From: an uncultured Legionella sp.
GTDB taxonomy: Bacteria > Pseudomonadota > Gammaproteobacteria > Legionellales > Legionellaceae
Length of the DNA stretch: 5,801 nt
Assembly (NCBI GenBank): GCA_903885895.1
Contig: CAISKC010000156.1
Coordinates: 1-5,801, forward strand
Reading direction: 5' to 3'
Under the pieces are notes generated by a model, which was not told where the DNA came from, ran no database searches, and saw nothing but the letters and a program-made list of their open reading frames with translations. Shown piece after piece: positions 5,622-5,801 of this stretch (position 1 is the first letter of the stretch; the number at the start of each line of letters is the position of its first letter). Position numbers and translations under genes: made by a program.

Positions 5622-5801
5622 TCATATATTAATTAATAGCTTGGTTTGAGATAAATTGCAATTTTGAAAGGTGGTATCAAAGACGGTCAAGTCCAAATTT
5701 TGCTGTAAATTCCCATTTATCCGGCCCATCGAGTTAGTTATTTAATTAGCCATTTTGGTTATTTCAATCACATTTGTTTTGGCTTGTTCGTTTTCTATTA
5801 A
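5622..5801 (-). pseudogene. Interrupted leftward frame with pentapeptide-like repeats (tentative remnant)
   Basis: No certain gene lies here. On the minus strand one frame is open from the right edge for 19 codons (ending EITKMAN), stops at TAA (5744-5742), then continues in the same frame for 39 codons to TGA (5624-5622). The second part has an ATG at 5729 (no ribosome binding site) and would encode 35 residues. Within it the string TVFDT-TFQNC-NLSQT-KLLIN has a hydrophobic residue at every fifth position, as in pentapeptide-repeat proteins. Three readings are possible: the 3' end of a gene from outside the window followed by a chance frame; a decayed pentapeptide-repeat gene with a premature stop; or a tiny gene whose TGA overlaps the ATG at 5625. 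Four repeats in AT-rich DNA are weak evidence. Confidence 0.22.
5633..5661 (-). promoter_or_regulatory. Candidate sigma-70 promoter of the membrane-protein gene
   Basis: On the minus strand TTGCAA (5661-5656) and TATTAA (5638-5633) are separated by exactly 17 nt; each matches four of six consensus positions. Transcription would begin near 5626, leaving about 28 nt of leader before the ATG at 5598, which supports that start over the one at 5625. The region is AT-rich, so a chance match is possible. Confidence 0.45.

Overview
The window reads as a piece of a gammaproteobacterial chromosome, possibly from the Legionellales or a relative. That placement is inference: it rests on the AT-leaning base composition, the family resemblance of the proteins and the gene set (a legiolysin-type 4-hydroxyphenylpyruvate dioxygenase beside a leucine-dehydrogenase-family enzyme). 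No RNA gene, CRISPR array, transposase or phage gene was found.

Layout. A glycerophosphodiester phosphodiesterase (UgpQ type) runs leftward from about position 643 and is cut off by the left edge. A divergent intergenic region (644-764) separates it from five rightward genes: a leucine/phenylalanine-type amino acid dehydrogenase (765-1802), a family-3 SAM-dependent O-methyltransferase (1799-2458), 4-hydroxyphenylpyruvate dioxygenase (2539-3594), fumarylacetoacetase (3591-4574) and maleylacetoacetate isomerase (4561-5190). ATGA overlaps of 4 nt join dehydrogenase/methyltransferase and dioxygenase/fumarylacetoacetase, and a 14-nt overlap joins the last two genes. The only gap, 80 nt between methyltransferase and dioxygenase, holds a short imperfect palindrome resembling a widespread interspersed repeat. 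A small four-helix membrane protein of unknown function faces the operon and overlaps its last gene tail to tail (5176-5190). Right of it, 5622-5801 carries no certain gene, only an interrupted leftward frame with a few pentapeptide-like repeats.

How the genes work together. The operon encodes most of the homogentisate route of tyrosine breakdown. The dehydrogenase could supply 4-hydroxyphenylpyruvate or related keto acids by oxidative deamination, HPPD makes homogentisate, MaiA isomerises maleylacetoacetate and FahA cleaves fumarylacetoacetate to fumarate and acetoacetate. Homogentisate 1,2-dioxygenase (HmgA), the step between HPPD and MaiA, is absent from the window and must be elsewhere if the pathway is complete. 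The methyltransferase has no standard role in this pathway.

Assessment. Most of the window is a recognisable catabolic operon, and I see no convincing undescribed defence or mobile system. The points worth following up are the partnership of an amino acid dehydrogenase and an O-methyltransferase with tyrosine catabolism, the altered C-terminal segment of the dehydrogenase, the missing HmgA, the intergenic repeat and the interrupted pentapeptide-like frame.
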